Source: Pantoea rwandensis (lineage in GTDB: Bacteria; Pseudomonadota; Gammaproteobacteria; Enterobacterales; Enterobacteriaceae). Taken from it: DNA of 64,000 bases. Below the pieces are notes generated by a model that made no database searches, was not told the DNA's origin, and worked only from the letters and a program-made list of their open reading frames with translations. A program made the translations under genes and the position numbers. Shown here piece after piece: positions 31,096 through 42,300 of this stretch. Every line of letters begins with the position of its first letter. Within the stretch, counting starts at the first letter, position 1. The stretch is from contig NZ_MLFR01000001.1 of NCBI RefSeq assembly GCF_002095475.1, positions 310,001 through 374,000 of the forward strand, read 5' to 3'.

Positions 31096-32590
31096 CCTTC
31101 GCTGTCTTGTGGAACAAGAGAGGAAGCCAGCACGCCAGTAATGCCATCATCCCCAGCAGCCAGTAAATATCGAGATAAGCGATAAAACTGGCCTGCTGCC
31201 ACGCGGCTTCCGCCATGGTTTTGACGGAAACCCTGTCATGCAAAGTGACAGCCTCATTTAAGCGCTCATAATGCAGGTGGCTTCGTTGATGTAACGCGTT
31301 TGCCACCCAGGCGATACCGATACTGCCTCCAAGGTTACGCAGCAACGTTGACATGGCAGAAGCTTCGCTGCTTTTGTCTGCGGGCAACCCGCGGTAGGAA
31401 AGCGAGGCAACTGGGATCAAAATGAGTGGGATGCCTACCATTTGTAATACCCGCGCCCACATCAGCGTCGAGAAATCGACCTGCAGCGTCAGCGTGGAAA
31501 AATGCCACAGCGCCAGGCCGCTCAGCAGTAATCCAATCACCACCAGTAACTGTTGATGCGCCATTTTGCTGGCAATAGCACCGGTTATCATCATTGACAA
31601 CAAAATGAATAACCCGCCCGCCCCCAGCGTCAGGCCTGATGTCCATGCATCATAATTCATTAACTCTTGCGTCATCTGTGGCAGCAACTGCGTGGTGCTG
31701 ATGACCAGCAGACCAATCAGAAACATCAGGGCTGCGCCAAGCGTGAAATTACGATGGCGGAAGAGTTTAACATCAACAATCGGCGCGGGATGAAACCACT
31801 CCCAAAGGGGTAAAAAGCTCAGGCAGATCAGCGCAATCAGGGCGGTAGCAATAATAAAGGGTGAAGAAAATCCATCGTAGCGCTCAAAGCGATCGAGGCA
31901 AAGTTGCAATGACGCGAACCCTATGACGACCAACAACACTCCCTGCCAATCAAGCTGTATACCACGCTGACGACGTGCGCGTTGCTCTTGCTGCAGTAGC
32001 GGTGGCTCATCAATAAAACGCCAGGAGAGGAGGAGTGAAATTATGCCAATCGGCACATTAATCAAAAACACCCAGTGCCAGCTCAGCGCATCGGTAATTA
32101 CACCGCCGACTAAAGGGCCGATTGCCGGGGCAAAAAGAATGGTGACGCCGTAAAGCGCAAACGCTTTAGGGCGGGCTTTTTCATGAAACGAATCAACTAA
32201 CATAGATTGTTCAATGGGGGCCAGGCCGCCACCGCCTATACCCTGTAGCACGCGTGCCAGCAGCAGCCATTCTAGTGTCGGCGCCACGCTGCACATTAAC
32301 GAAGCCAAAGTGAAGAGCGCCACGCTCCCCATGTAATAGCGTTTGCGACCAAACCAGTTTGCCAGCCAGCCGCTCATCGGCAAAATTAACGCATTCGCCA
32401 CCAGATAACTGGTGATCACCCACAACCCTTCCTGATAGCTCACGCCCATACTGGCAGAGATATGCCAGAGCGATACGCTGGCCACCGTGGTATCCAGCAC
32501 CTCCATGAAGGTCGCGATAGACGCGATGCAGGCCATCAACCAAGGATTATGCTTGCCCGCGGCGGACCGCGGCAGCGTCTCAGCGGACAT
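31088..32590 (-). CDS. DHA2-type MFS exporter (EmrB-like), probable metallophore exporter
   Basis: About 500 residues with 14 hydrophobic segments, the DHA2/EmrB size. Motifs: TFMEVLDTTVASVSLWHIS in TM1, GWLANWFGRKRYYMGS (motif A), ARVLQGIGGGGLAP (motif B) and LFAPAIGPLVGGVITDALSWHWVFLINVPIG (motif C region). The start MSAETLPRS at 32590 overlaps the end of the EmrA-like adaptor, so the pair is translationally coupled. Together they should form a tripartite pump with a TolC-type channel encoded elsewhere. As the last gene of the Fur-box-controlled leftward operon, its cargo is probably the assembly-line product. Confidence 0.88.
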   Translation of the reverse strand: MSAETLPRSAAGKHNPWLMACIASIATFMEVLDTTVASVSLWHISASMGVSYQEGLWVITSYLVANALILPMSGWLANWFGRKRYYMGSVALFTLASLMCSVAPTLEWLLLARVLQGIGGGGLAPIEQSMLVDSFHEKARPKAFALYGVTILFAPAIGPLVGGVITDALSWHWVFLINVPIGIISLLLSWRFIDEPPLLQQEQRARRQRGIQLDWQGVLLVVIGFASLQLCLDRFERYDGFSSPFIIATALIALICLSFLPLWEWFHPAPIVDVKLFRHRNFTLGAALMFLIGLLVISTTQLLPQMTQELMNYDAWTSGLTLGAGGLFILLSMMITGAIASKMAHQQLLVVIGLLLSGLALWHFSTLTLQVDFSTLMWARVLQMVGIPLILIPVASLSYRGLPADKSSEASAMSTLLRNLGGSIGIAWVANALHQRSHLHYERLNEAVTLHDRVSVKTMAEAAWQQASFIAYLDIYWLLGMMALLACWLPLLFHKTAKVN

Positions 32591-33608
32591 CGACTTCAGG
32601 TACCACAGACATCCCCGGAGAAAGCGGTGAATCGCTTGGCAGTGGCGGATCGAAAACAATTTTCACGGGGACACGCTGTACGACTTTGACGTAGTTCCCC
32701 GTGGCATTTTCCGCAGGGAGCAGATTAAATACCGAACCGGTTGCACGCTGCATGCTATCAACACGAGCAGTAAAGCTTTTCTCAGGATAAGCATCAATAT
32801 CGACCTGAACTTTCTGGCCGGGACGCATATATCGCAGTTGATTCTCTTTGAAGTTGGCTGTCACCCATCTTTCAGTGGACACCAGCCGCATGATGACCGT
32901 GCCAGCGGTAATATAATCGCCCGCCTCCACATCCCTTCGGGTGACGAAACCATCAAACGGGGCGTAAAGCCGGGTATACGTGAGCTGCAACTGGGCTTGC
33001 GCAATGGTGGTATCGTCCTGTTTTAGCGTGGCCTGCGCTGCCGCTAATGCTGCCTGCAGCTTATCCAACTCTGCCCGGCTGTAATCCGCGTTCTTTTGCG
33101 CGGCGAGCAATGAAGCTGCACTGACTTTTTCGCTGGCGGCTTTGCTGTCGAGGTCGCTCGCCGTTACCGCTAGGCTTGAGTTACGATAGCGCTGATGATC
33201 TCTACGATCGCGTACCAGATTCGCTTCCGCTAGCTGCACATTCGCCAGATTCTGTTCCAGCGTCGCTCGCCCAGCACTAAGGCTGGCTCTGGCCTGTGCC
33301 AGGTTCGCATCGTCAACCTGACGAGCGGCGAGCGCTTTCTGCAACGTAATCTCGTTATCCCGTGAGTCCAATATCAACAGCAAGTCGCCCTTTTTCACCT
33401 GCTGATTATCCTGAACCACGATCGACGTTACTCGTCCTGCAAGCTGTGGTGAAATTTGCGCGATATGACCATCAACAAACGCATCATCGGTGCGTTCAAC
33501 ACCGCGCCAACTAAACCACCACCACCCTATCAATAGCACCAACACAACCAGCAAAATCAGTAAATAAAGAGAGAAAACGCGCTTTCGCGCCTGCGCTTCA
33601 CTGTTCAA
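32580..33608 (-). CDS. HlyD/EmrA-like membrane fusion adaptor
   Basis: About 342 residues. One TM helix (VFSLYLLILLVVLVLLIGWWWF) is followed by a lipoyl half (DDAFVDGHIAQISPQLAGRVTSIVVQDNQQVKKGDLLLILD), a long coiled coil rich in Ala, Gln and Leu, the second lipoyl half (LTYTRLYAPFDGFVTRRDVEAGDYI) and a beta-barrel. The preferred start is TTG at 33608, which overlaps the NRPS stop codon (33605-33607) and has GGGAGG five bases upstream. The ATG at 33650 would lie inside the thioesterase coding region. It is coupled to both the NRPS and the EmrB-like exporter. Confidence 0.85.
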   Translation of the reverse strand: MNSEAQARKRVFSLYLLILLVVLVLLIGWWWFSWRGVERTDDAFVDGHIAQISPQLAGRVTSIVVQDNQQVKKGDLLLILDSRDNEITLQKALAARQVDDANLAQARASLSAGRATLEQNLANVQLAEANLVRDRRDHQRYRNSSLAVTASDLDSKAASEKVSAASLLAAQKNADYSRAELDKLQAALAAAQATLKQDDTTIAQAQLQLTYTRLYAPFDGFVTRRDVEAGDYITAGTVIMRLVSTERWVTANFKENQLRYMRPGQKVQVDIDAYPEKSFTARVDSMQRATGSVFNLLPAENATGNYVKVVQRVPVKIVFDPPLPSDSPLSPGMSVVPEVDVR

Positions 33609-36600
33609 CGCGGCCTCCCGCCACAAATACGTTGCAGCACATCGCTGCACTCAGGACGCGTCAACAATGTCCAATGGTTTGCATCGGCAATACGTTCAAT
33701 CACGCTGCCTTGCGGGAATTGAGGTGCCAGCCATGCAAAGTCATCACCCCACTCAACCGCACGCGTATCAGCCGCGATGATATTGACAGTGAGATCGGTG
33801 ATCTGGCGAACAGGAGCCATGCACATCGCCTGCACATTACTCTGTACGACCGCAATTCTGCGCTCCAGCGCGTGGTCATCCCCCTGGAAATCCGCTGGCA
33901 ATATACTGCGCCACGCCTGCATTCGCTGCGCGCGGTCCATGCCTGCGAAACCGCTAATCTCCTGCTGCTGGGCCTGACTCGCCATCGACTGCCACAACCC
34001 GTATTCATCCGCTGCACAGGCTTGCATCGCCTGGGGTGGCAGCGGATCGACCAGCGTCAGCGAAGCAATGCGTTCACCTTCCTGCTGTAACTGCCAAGCC
34101 ATTTCAATTACAACTGCGGCTCCCATCGACCAACCCGCCAGATGCCACGGCATCTTGAATCCCTCTTCACGCAGGGCATGCAACGCACGCTTTGCCTGAG
34201 CAGAAATATCATTTAGCGGCATTTCATCAGCAGTTAAACCGGCCGACTGCACTCCAACACAGTGTACTTGCTGCAAACGTGCAGCCACTTGCCCCCAAGC
34301 CGCGCTGTCACCATCACTGGCATGCAGGCAGATAAGCGTCTGTTCACCGCCGCTGTTAAGCGCCAGCAACGGATAATTCAATGCTCTACTGGTTAGCGCC
34401 TCGATCGCCTGCGTCATATCACACAGTTTGCTGTGAGAAAAAATTAAACCGATAGGCACTTTTATGTCGTAATGGCGACTCAGGCGCGCGGTGAGTTGTG
34501 TGGCGAGCAGGCTATCACCGCCGCTGCGGAAGAAATCCTCATCGGCATTAACCTGCTCAATACTTAACAGCGCCTGCCAATGGCCCGCCAATTCGGTTTC
34601 CGCAGGCGTCAGTGGACGGCCCTCAGCACTCTGTTTCGCCTCCTTAACCAACGTGGGGCGCGGCAGAGCGGAGAGATCATGCTTACCGTTCACGCTCAGT
34701 GGAATACGTGGCACAAAAATCAGCTGTTCCGGTAGCATGTAACTCGGCAGGCGGTGTTGGATGTTGGTTTGCAAGGTCACTTCATCCGTTGCACTCGCGG
34801 GACGACGGATCATAAACACCTGTTGTCCGGCAAAGGCGAGTGGCATATCAGCCTGTGGCCATTCGCCAACCTCAACAAATCCATTTCGCTGAAATGCCTG
34901 CTGCCAGACGTCACGTGCTAAAAGCGGTGAATCTTGCTGACTATGGTCCTCTGCCGCTTGCTCCAGCACGGCGGCGGCCGTGACCCACTGCAACGCTTTA
35001 TCCTGCGTTGCTTCTAACACAATCAAAGCACCGCCAGGTTTCAATAATCGCCAGATATCACTCAGCGTGGTATCAAGTCGATGTGCGTTGTGCAACACAT
35101 TGGCAGCCAGCACGGCATCAAATCCAGCGGGTTGCCAGCCTTGCTCATCGAGTGGTTGGTTAATATCGTAACGACCGGTGCGTAAAGCGCTATATTGGCC
35201 AAATCGTTGTTCTGCATAGCGGGAGAACCACGGACTGACATCGGTGTGATAGTAATGTCCTGTTCCGGCAGCATTAAAGGCCGGCAATGTACTGGCGGTC
35301 AGACCGCCGATGCCAGCCCCAATCTCTAACACCTGCGGTTGCTCGTTATTCTGTACCGCGGCTTGCAACAGCTTGGCAGCAATATGTCCAAGGTAGTCCG
35401 CCAGCTTGTTACGTTGATAAAGCGCTTCTGAGACCGAGCTTTCCCCATCGGGGAACAGCAGGCTGTTCGCCAGTCGCGGTTCGCGCATCACTTCGATCAT
35501 GGTGTGCTGGCTGGCAAACAGCCAATGAAGGAAGGTTTCCCCCTGAGCGTGCCACGCAAGGCAGCGGCCCAGTCGCGTTTTTCCATCATCAATGCGCTGC
35601 TCAATCGAAAGCAGGCTGGGCGCACAGTCGGCAGCGAACCAGCGCTGTCCCCGCAGCTCAACGATCCCTTCCTCCTCAAGGATATTGTGCCAACGCCCGA
35701 GCAGACGCCCAAAGCACGCGGCAATACCGGCCTTGTGACGTGCTTCTTCGATCATCCAGCCTTCCGGCACAATAAACGCCATCTCATGCAGCAACTGCCA
35801 AATCATCAGCGGCGCCAGTGATTCACTCTCAGCCTGAAATGCCGCAAGTGACGCGATTTCCGTGGCGGAAGGTAACTGTTGCGCGGCCATATCCCCCGCC
35901 TGACGCCACTCCGGGTTCTGTGAGTGCGCGTTTTCACCGTGAGGAACAACCCAGGCAAGCAGTTGTGCAGCACCGGACTCGCGCTTCACAATATCCACCG
36001 CAACGTTGCTGACCGCTTGGTGGGAAATCAACGCCTGTTCGATCTCGCTTAATTCAATACGATAACCATTGAGCTTTATTTGACGGTCACGACGCCCGAG
36101 GAATTCAATACAGCCCTTGTCGTCATAGCGAGCCAAATCACCCGTACGATAGAAACGCTGCTGATGTCTGTGCGACCAGAAAAAGGCTTGCTCCGTGCGC
36201 GCACTGTCTCGCCAGTAACCTTGCGCCAGACCTGCGCCAGCGATGCAGAGATCCCCTGCGACTCCCGCCGGACGATCGCGTCCCTGTTCATCCAAAATGT
36301 AATAACGCTGGTTGCTTAACGGATAGCCATATGGCACCGCATGCCAACGCGCATCACAGTGAGTGGCATCCATAAGATTCGACCAAATTGCGGCCTCAGT
36401 TGCGCCGCCCAGCGCCAGAATACGTGTCTTCGGCAAGACGTTAGCAATTCGCTCAGCCAGTTCGCGCTTGAACCAGTCGCCAGAAAGCATAATCACCCGC
36501 AAATGCAGCCGCGTTTGTTCAGTGACCTGCTCCAACAGCATCGCCATTAAGGCCGGAACGGAATTCCACACCGTAACCTGATGTGCGGTGAGTTGTGCCA

Positions 36601-39028
36601 GCCAAGCGCTGGCGTCACGCAGTGCGCTGTGATGCGGTAACACCAACGTTGCTCCGGCACCCAGCGTGGCAAAAAGATCGAATATCGCGAGATCGAAACT
36701 CAGTGATGAGATACCAAACACACGATCGTCTGGCCCTAGCGATAAGCGTTGGCAGAGATCAGCCAGCGTATTGGCTGTTGCGCCATGCTGCATCGCGACC
36801 CCTTTCGGCGTTCCTGTCGATCCGGATGTGTAGATGATATAAGCCAGTTGATCGAGAGAAGGCATGATCGGTGCCGCCTGAGCGGGTGGGAGATCCTCAA
36901 GGATCAGCACCGGCACCTCTGCAGCTAACAAAGGATCGACGCCGTCAAGAATGACCGCTCGCGCTTCAGCATTGTTGATAATCTGCAACAATCGAGCGCG
37001 TGGCCAGTCAGATGCAGCAGGCACCAGAATCGCACCGGCGGCCATCACACCCAATGCGGCGATAATTTGCTCGGCACTTTTCGGCAAGGAAACCACTACC
37101 GGATGGTTTTCGACTTTGAATGGATTGAGTGCAGCGGCCACCTGCAACGCTTTCTGAGCCAAATCAGCATAGCTAAACGTGCCATTCGTTGTGATGAGAG
37201 CACAGGCTTCAGGTCGCAGTTTTGCCTGTTGGAAGAAACCGGCATGGAGTGGCTGCAGTAGCAAGGGTTGATGCGTGTGGTTTACTTGCTGACGTATTAC
37301 CGCTTGCTGCGATGACAGGAGATCGCCCAATGGTTGCTGCCAGTTTTCAGCGTGACACAGCGCATCCAGCCGCTCGCCATAGACCCTGAACATTTCGTCA
37401 ATCATGCCTGCGGGGAACAGGTTATCAATCACAATCCAGTTATATTCCAGCGTGCCTTTGCGCACCATCACCTGATGGTCAAGCCACACTTGTGGCGTGG
37501 CCGTGTAAAGCCACTCCGGTTCGCCAAGCAGATTGGCCCCCTCCACCAGGCGATCCAGATCCATTCCCAGCAAACTGGTGAAAACCACCGGCATTAGCGT
37601 GCTTTCGCTCAGGCTGTCACGTTTAGCTTTTTCACGTAACAGATCGATGCCACCGAAGCGACTGTGAGCCAGTCGCTCACGCAGCGCCTGCTGAATGCGC
37701 TGTGCGCGTTCAGCAAACGGCATGCTCTGGCTACAATCGACACTCAGCAGCAGCACGGCGGTAAAATCACCGACCATCTCAGCGACATCCGCATGCCAGG
37801 GATGGCGGTTAAAGTGCGTCAGGTTCAGGGTGAAACGCCCTGACTCCGCCCAGCCCGTTAACACTTCGCTAAACACAGCCAGCAACATAGCAGAAGATGT
37901 TACGCCGACCTGCGCAGCATGCTGTGTGAGACGCTGCCAGTGTTGGCTGTCCACACGGCGCTGCAAACGGCGAAATTCCGGTTTAGTTAACTGGTCTGGC
38001 TGACAAGCCAGCGGCAAAATCGGTGCGGGTGAAATTTCATCAAGCCGTGCCAGCCACCAATCGCGGTCATTACGCCAGCCGAGCGACGCTTTATCACGAA
38101 CCTCTGCCAACTGATAGTCGCGGAAAGTCCAGTTAAGCGGCGGCAATTGGCGCTCAGGCTGATGATAATTACTCTCCAGTTCCGCCAGCACGATGTGAAA
38201 ACTTTGCACATCGAAAGTCAGTAGGTCGAGATCCAGATGCACCCTGGTTTCACGGTCGCTAAAGCGCGTGGCCTGCAAGTCAAACAGCGGCCAACAGCTG
38301 GCATCAAGCACTTGCTCACTCAATAGCCCACGTTTTTCCAGCAGCTTTTGCTGTTGTAAAGAAGGGGCATCGTCGCGCCAGTCACTGACGCGAATAGTGT
38401 ACCAGGGCACTTCTGGCAGGATATGTTGCAAACCATCATCGTTGACGCAGGCGCGCATCATGGCGTGTCGAGTAATGACGTTGTTCCAGGCTTGTTCGAA
38501 GCGTGCAATATCGAAATTATCGATTCGCCACTCAAAGCAGACATGACAACTGATGCCGCCCAACGCTAACGTGTGCGTGCGGCCAAGCCAGTAAGCATGC
38601 TGGATGTCGGTAAGGGGGAAAGGTTCACTGCCGCGCTCATTGCGCCAGCATAGCCAGTCGTCACCGTTGTCATACAGCAACCAGCCACCCGGCTTAAGCA
38701 CATCACGCCACAATGCGGTTTCACTGGCAGAATTGGGCAGAATCACCCAATCAAATCCCGGTTGGCTGATACGCTGCCGCGATAGCGCGTTGTGAATATC
38801 AACCTGCTGCCAATCGGCTAGCGGATCGCGTTTGCGCAGGGTCAGTTGTGCCAAACGTGAACTGACAGCACGCGTGTAACGTGTCGCCTGCTGACGCAAC
38901 TGCTCTCGCACTGAACAGGTTGTGGGTATCGCATCACAGTGCAGCAGCAGGACATCGCAATCACCGTGATTTTTTTGGCTGGCGATCAGCGCCAGCACCT
39001 TTTCATTCGCAACTCTTTCCCCATTCAT
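33605..39028 (-). CDS. NRPS Cy-A(MT)-PCP-TE: PchF-like cysteine cyclization and release module
   Basis: 1,807 residues from the ATG at 39028 (TGGAG upstream; the ATG at 39043 has none). Order: a ~130-residue N-terminal region of uncertain nature ending in a methyltransferase-like DVLKPGGWLLYDN; a heterocyclization domain from ~135 (FPLTDIQHAYWLGR; DxxxxDxxS = D268, D273, S276); an adenylation domain (IYTSGSTGTPKGV near 730; LSFDLAIFDLFATLGAGATLVLP, as in cysteine-activating relatives) split by a methyltransferase domain (VLEIGAGIGG near 1233); a carrier with S1506 (SGGDSLL); and a thioesterase with S1634 (GWSMG) and a late ANHW His. The layout equals PchF of pyochelin and replaces the end of yersiniabactin HMWP1. 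It shares a Fur-box promoter with the divergent megasynthase. Cysteine specificity is inferred. Confidence 0.9.
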   Translation of the reverse strand: MNGERVANEKVLALIASQKNHGDCDVLLLHCDAIPTTCSVREQLRQQATRYTRAVSSRLAQLTLRKRDPLADWQQVDIHNALSRQRISQPGFDWVILPNSASETALWRDVLKPGGWLLYDNGDDWLCWRNERGSEPFPLTDIQHAYWLGRTHTLALGGISCHVCFEWRIDNFDIARFEQAWNNVITRHAMMRACVNDDGLQHILPEVPWYTIRVSDWRDDAPSLQQQKLLEKRGLLSEQVLDASCWPLFDLQATRFSDRETRVHLDLDLLTFDVQSFHIVLAELESNYHQPERQLPPLNWTFRDYQLAEVRDKASLGWRNDRDWWLARLDEISPAPILPLACQPDQLTKPEFRRLQRRVDSQHWQRLTQHAAQVGVTSSAMLLAVFSEVLTGWAESGRFTLNLTHFNRHPWHADVAEMVGDFTAVLLLSVDCSQSMPFAERAQRIQQALRERLAHSRFGGIDLLREKAKRDSLSESTLMPVVFTSLLGMDLDRLVEGANLLGEPEWLYTATPQVWLDHQVMVRKGTLEYNWIVIDNLFPAGMIDEMFRVYGERLDALCHAENWQQPLGDLLSSQQAVIRQQVNHTHQPLLLQPLHAGFFQQAKLRPEACALITTNGTFSYADLAQKALQVAAALNPFKVENHPVVVSLPKSAEQIIAALGVMAAGAILVPAASDWPRARLLQIINNAEARAVILDGVDPLLAAEVPVLILEDLPPAQAAPIMPSLDQLAYIIYTSGSTGTPKGVAMQHGATANTLADLCQRLSLGPDDRVFGISSLSFDLAIFDLFATLGAGATLVLPHHSALRDASAWLAQLTAHQVTVWNSVPALMAMLLEQVTEQTRLHLRVIMLSGDWFKRELAERIANVLPKTRILALGGATEAAIWSNLMDATHCDARWHAVPYGYPLSNQRYYILDEQGRDRPAGVAGDLCIAGAGLAQGYWRDSARTEQAFFWSHRHQQRFYRTGDLARYDDKGCIEFLGRRDRQIKLNGYRIELSEIEQALISHQAVSNVAVDIVKRESGAAQLLAWVVPHGENAHSQNPEWRQAGDMAAQQLPSATEIASLAAFQAESESLAPLMIWQLLHEMAFIVPEGWMIEEARHKAGIAACFGRLLGRWHNILEEEGIVELRGQRWFAADCAPSLLSIEQRIDDGKTRLGRCLAWHAQGETFLHWLFASQHTMIEVMREPRLANSLLFPDGESSVSEALYQRNKLADYLGHIAAKLLQAAVQNNEQPQVLEIGAGIGGLTASTLPAFNAAGTGHYYHTDVSPWFSRYAEQRFGQYSALRTGRYDINQPLDEQGWQPAGFDAVLAANVLHNAHRLDTTLSDIWRLLKPGGALIVLEATQDKALQWVTAAAVLEQAAEDHSQQDSPLLARDVWQQAFQRNGFVEVGEWPQADMPLAFAGQQVFMIRRPASATDEVTLQTNIQHRLPSYMLPEQLIFVPRIPLSVNGKHDLSALPRPTLVKEAKQSAEGRPLTPAETELAGHWQALLSIEQVNADEDFFRSGGDSLLATQLTARLSRHYDIKVPIGLIFSHSKLCDMTQAIEALTSRALNYPLLALNSGGEQTLICLHASDGDSAAWGQVAARLQQVHCVGVQSAGLTADEMPLNDISAQAKRALHALREEGFKMPWHLAGWSMGAAVVIEMAWQLQQEGERIASLTLVDPLPPQAMQACAADEYGLWQSMASQAQQQEISGFAGMDRAQRMQAWRSILPADFQGDDHALERRIAVVQSNVQAMCMAPVRQITDLTVNIIAADTRAVEWGDDFAWLAPQFPQGSVIERIADANHWTLLTRPECSDVLQRICGGRPR

Positions 39029-39129
39029 AACGGCTCCAGCCATAGAAACGCGTGAGAATTAACCGCTCACATCGTAGGGTTTCATTAGGATTGTTTATGC
39101 AATTTTCAAATATAATTATTTATAATGTT

Positions 39130-39148
39130 GCAAATGATAATCATTATA
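39130..39148. promoter_or_regulatory. Fur box in the divergent metallophore promoter
   Basis: GCAAATGATAATCATTATA matches the 19-bp Fur consensus at 16 positions, including the core AATGATAATCATTAT. It lies about 100 bp before the leftward NRPS start (39028) and 160 bp before the rightward megasynthase start (39308), so one Fur site can repress both arms of the cluster when iron is plentiful. Confidence 0.9.
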
Positions 39149-39307
39149 TTTACGGTTGCAACTGAAAATTTTACGATAAATCATCATAGTCCTTACTTTT
39201 TTTGGGTTTAAATGCCCATTTTTGAATCCATGTTTTGGCAGGGTTGATTTTTTTGCTGGTGTGACGTGAGCGGTAATATTAATAAACGCTTAACGTTTGA
39301 GGTTAAA

Positions 39308-42300
39308 ATGGCTGAGCAACGCCAGAAAAGCTATGGCTGGAACACGCTGACGGCAGCGATCGATCAACATGCGAAAAAAACGCCGGATCGCCCCGCGCTG
39401 CGTTTTCTCTCTCTCGACGGTCAGATGCAATCGCTGACCTTTGCTGAAGTTGCGTCCAGAGCGCGAACGCTGGCCGCCAGACTTCAGCAGCAGGCTGATC
39501 CCGGCGCCATGGCGCTGATTCTTCATCCTTCTGGACTCGACTATGTCATTTCGCTGCTGGGCTGTTTCTACGCAGGGATCGTCGCGGTGCCGGTCAACCT
39601 TTCTGGCGCCGCCCGCGTAAAACGTGTGTTGGGGAAACTGGAAGCGATAGCACAGGACTGCCAGCCACAGATGATTCTCACCGGGCGCGATATCGCCCAG
39701 GATTCTGCTGAGGCTTTACAAGCGTTTACCGCTAAATTCAAACTCGGCTGCGTGTTAACCGATGAAGAAACACTCTCCGAGAACATAAGCTACGTTGCAC
39801 CCGATATTAAGGGGACCACGCTGGCGTTCCTGCAATACACCTCTGGCTCAACCGGTGAGCCCAAAGGGGTCATTAATCGTCATGCCAACTTGCTGGCCAA
39901 CCTTGAGTTCCTTACCTGTCTGACCCTACCTGATGAAGGCTGTGTGGTGGCCAGCTGGTTGCCGCTTTATCACGATATGGGCCTGATTATGGGCATCCTC
40001 TCGCCGTTGGTGTATGGCAACACTGCGCTATATCTGCCGCCGGTCGCCTTTGTGCAAGACCCGCTGCGCTGGCTGGAACTGGCCAGTGAATATCACGCTA
40101 CGGTTTTACCCTGCCCTAACTTTGCCCTACAGCGCTGCCTTGACGCCGCCGAGCGTGAACCACATCGCCTGACCCATATTGATCTCAGCAGCGTGAAGAG
40201 TCTGGTGCCGTCTGCTGAACCGGTTTCGGCACAGCAGATGATGAATTTCTGGCAGCGCTTCGCCGACTGCGGGCTGGCACTCTCCGCCATTAAGCCCTCC
40301 TATGGCCTTGCGGAAGCCACACTGATCGCTGCCGGCAATCGCGCTCCTGAGCCAGTGCTATTGGATATTGACCGCGACGCGCTGCTGCGCAATGAGGTCA
40401 TTATTCATGCCGCTCCTGGCCCGAATACGCGCCGTTACGTCGGCTGCGGCAACGATTTTGGTCAACAGCAGCTACGTATTGTGCAGCCTGACGAAGCGCG
40501 TTTCTGTGGCCAGAATGAAGTGGGTGAAATCTGGCTCAGCGGTGCGGCAGTAGCCGGTGGTTACTGGCAGCGTGATGCTGAAACAAAGCACACCTTTCAG
40601 GCCAGGGTCGCAGGTGACGATCATCACTGGCTGCGTACAGGCGACCTGGGGTTCCTGCACCAAGGACAGCTGTTTATCACTGGAAGGCTGAAAGACAGCA
40701 TCATCATTCGTGGAGAGTGCCATTACCCGAACGATATTGAAGCCACTGCGGTCGCCGCCCACCCACTGGCGGTTAGCGATGGCGCAGCCGCATTTTCACT
40801 GCCTGCCACTGAAAAGGATGACGAACGGCTGGTCGTGGTACTGGAGTGCCAGCGATCGCAGCCCGAGGAGCTGACTCAGCTGATTGATACCGTGCGACAG
40901 CGCATTGCCGAAGAGCATCAGCTTACCGCCTGGCAAATTATACCGCTGCGCAAAGGCACACTGCTGAGGACAACCAGCGGCAAAGTACGCCGCCACGCTC
41001 TGCGCGAGGCACTGCTGCAAGATCAGCTACATCGTCTGCTGCCGCAACAATCTGACAACGCACCGTCATCACAGGCCAATAGCGACGTAACACGTTGGCT
41101 GACACAACAAGTGGCCGTGTTATTGGGCAACGTCGCCGCGCGTCACATTGACCCACAACGTTCTCTGTTCGGTTATGGCCTGGATTCACTCGGCGCCACG
41201 ACACTGATGGCACGCATTCGTCAGCACTATGCTGTCACGCTTCAAGAGGGCGATCTCTATGAAGCGCCAAGTGCGGAGGCACTGGCAGCTCGAATAAAAG
41301 GCAAACTCTCTTCAAGCCCAGACGACGCGAAACAACCCGAAAGAATAACTGCTGACGAGCCTATCGCCATTATCGGCATGGCCTTCCGCTTACCGGGAGC
41401 CGAAGGCGAAGAAGCACAGGATGATGACGCCTTCTGGCAGTTACTTTCAGAAGGGGCATCTGCCATCCGCCCAATGCCAATTGAGCGCTTCCGGCGGAGT
41501 GAGGCAATTCCAGGTTTCGGTGCCTATTTGAACAACCCTGCAGACTTTGATGCCAGTTTCTTTGGCCTTTCACCCCGTGAAGCGATTAACACCGATCCGC
41601 AACAGCGCATGCTGTTGGAAGTGAGCTGGCACGCACTGGAAGATGCGGGGTTACGCCCTTCCCAGCTTAAAGGCGGCGATGTCGGCGTCTACGTCGGCAT
41701 TGGCACCGGCGACTATTCGCACCTGCCGTTTATTACCGGCGAAAAGAGCCATCTTGATGCCTATTACGGCACTGGCAACTCCTTTGCCGCAGCCTGTGGT
41801 CGACTCTCCTACTTTTATGGCTGGGAAGGTCCGTCGGTTGCCGTTGATACCGCCTGCTCGTCTTCACACAGTGCGTTGCATATGGCCTGTCAGGCGCTGA
41901 GGCTGGGAGAGTGCGATTTGGCGATGGCGGCAGGTGTGAAGTTGCAACTGCTGCCAGAAGTGGATGAAGTGCTGCATAAAGCCGGCATGCTGGCTGCTGA
42001 TGGACACTGTAAAACCTTTGACGCCGCAGCCGATGGATATGTGCGCGGCGAAGGTTGCGTCGCGTTCCTGCTCAAACCGCTGTCTCAGGCGCTGGCGCAA
42101 GGCGATGATATTCGTGCGGTAATCCGTGGCAGCCTGGTGCGCCAGGATGGTGCCAGTAGCAGCCTCTCAGCCCCTAACGGTGAGGCGCAGCGTCGTCTGC
42201 TTCAGCGAGTATTAGTCCGTGCGAATCTGAAACCCGACGATATTGATTATCTGGAGTTGCATGGTACCGGTACGCGTCTGGGCGATCCCATCGAGTATCA

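Noticed and set aside
39266-39307. GTG at 39266 as start of the megasynthase
   Set aside because: It has no ribosome site. The ATG at 39308 has TGAGG at good distance and the FAAL homology begins just after it.
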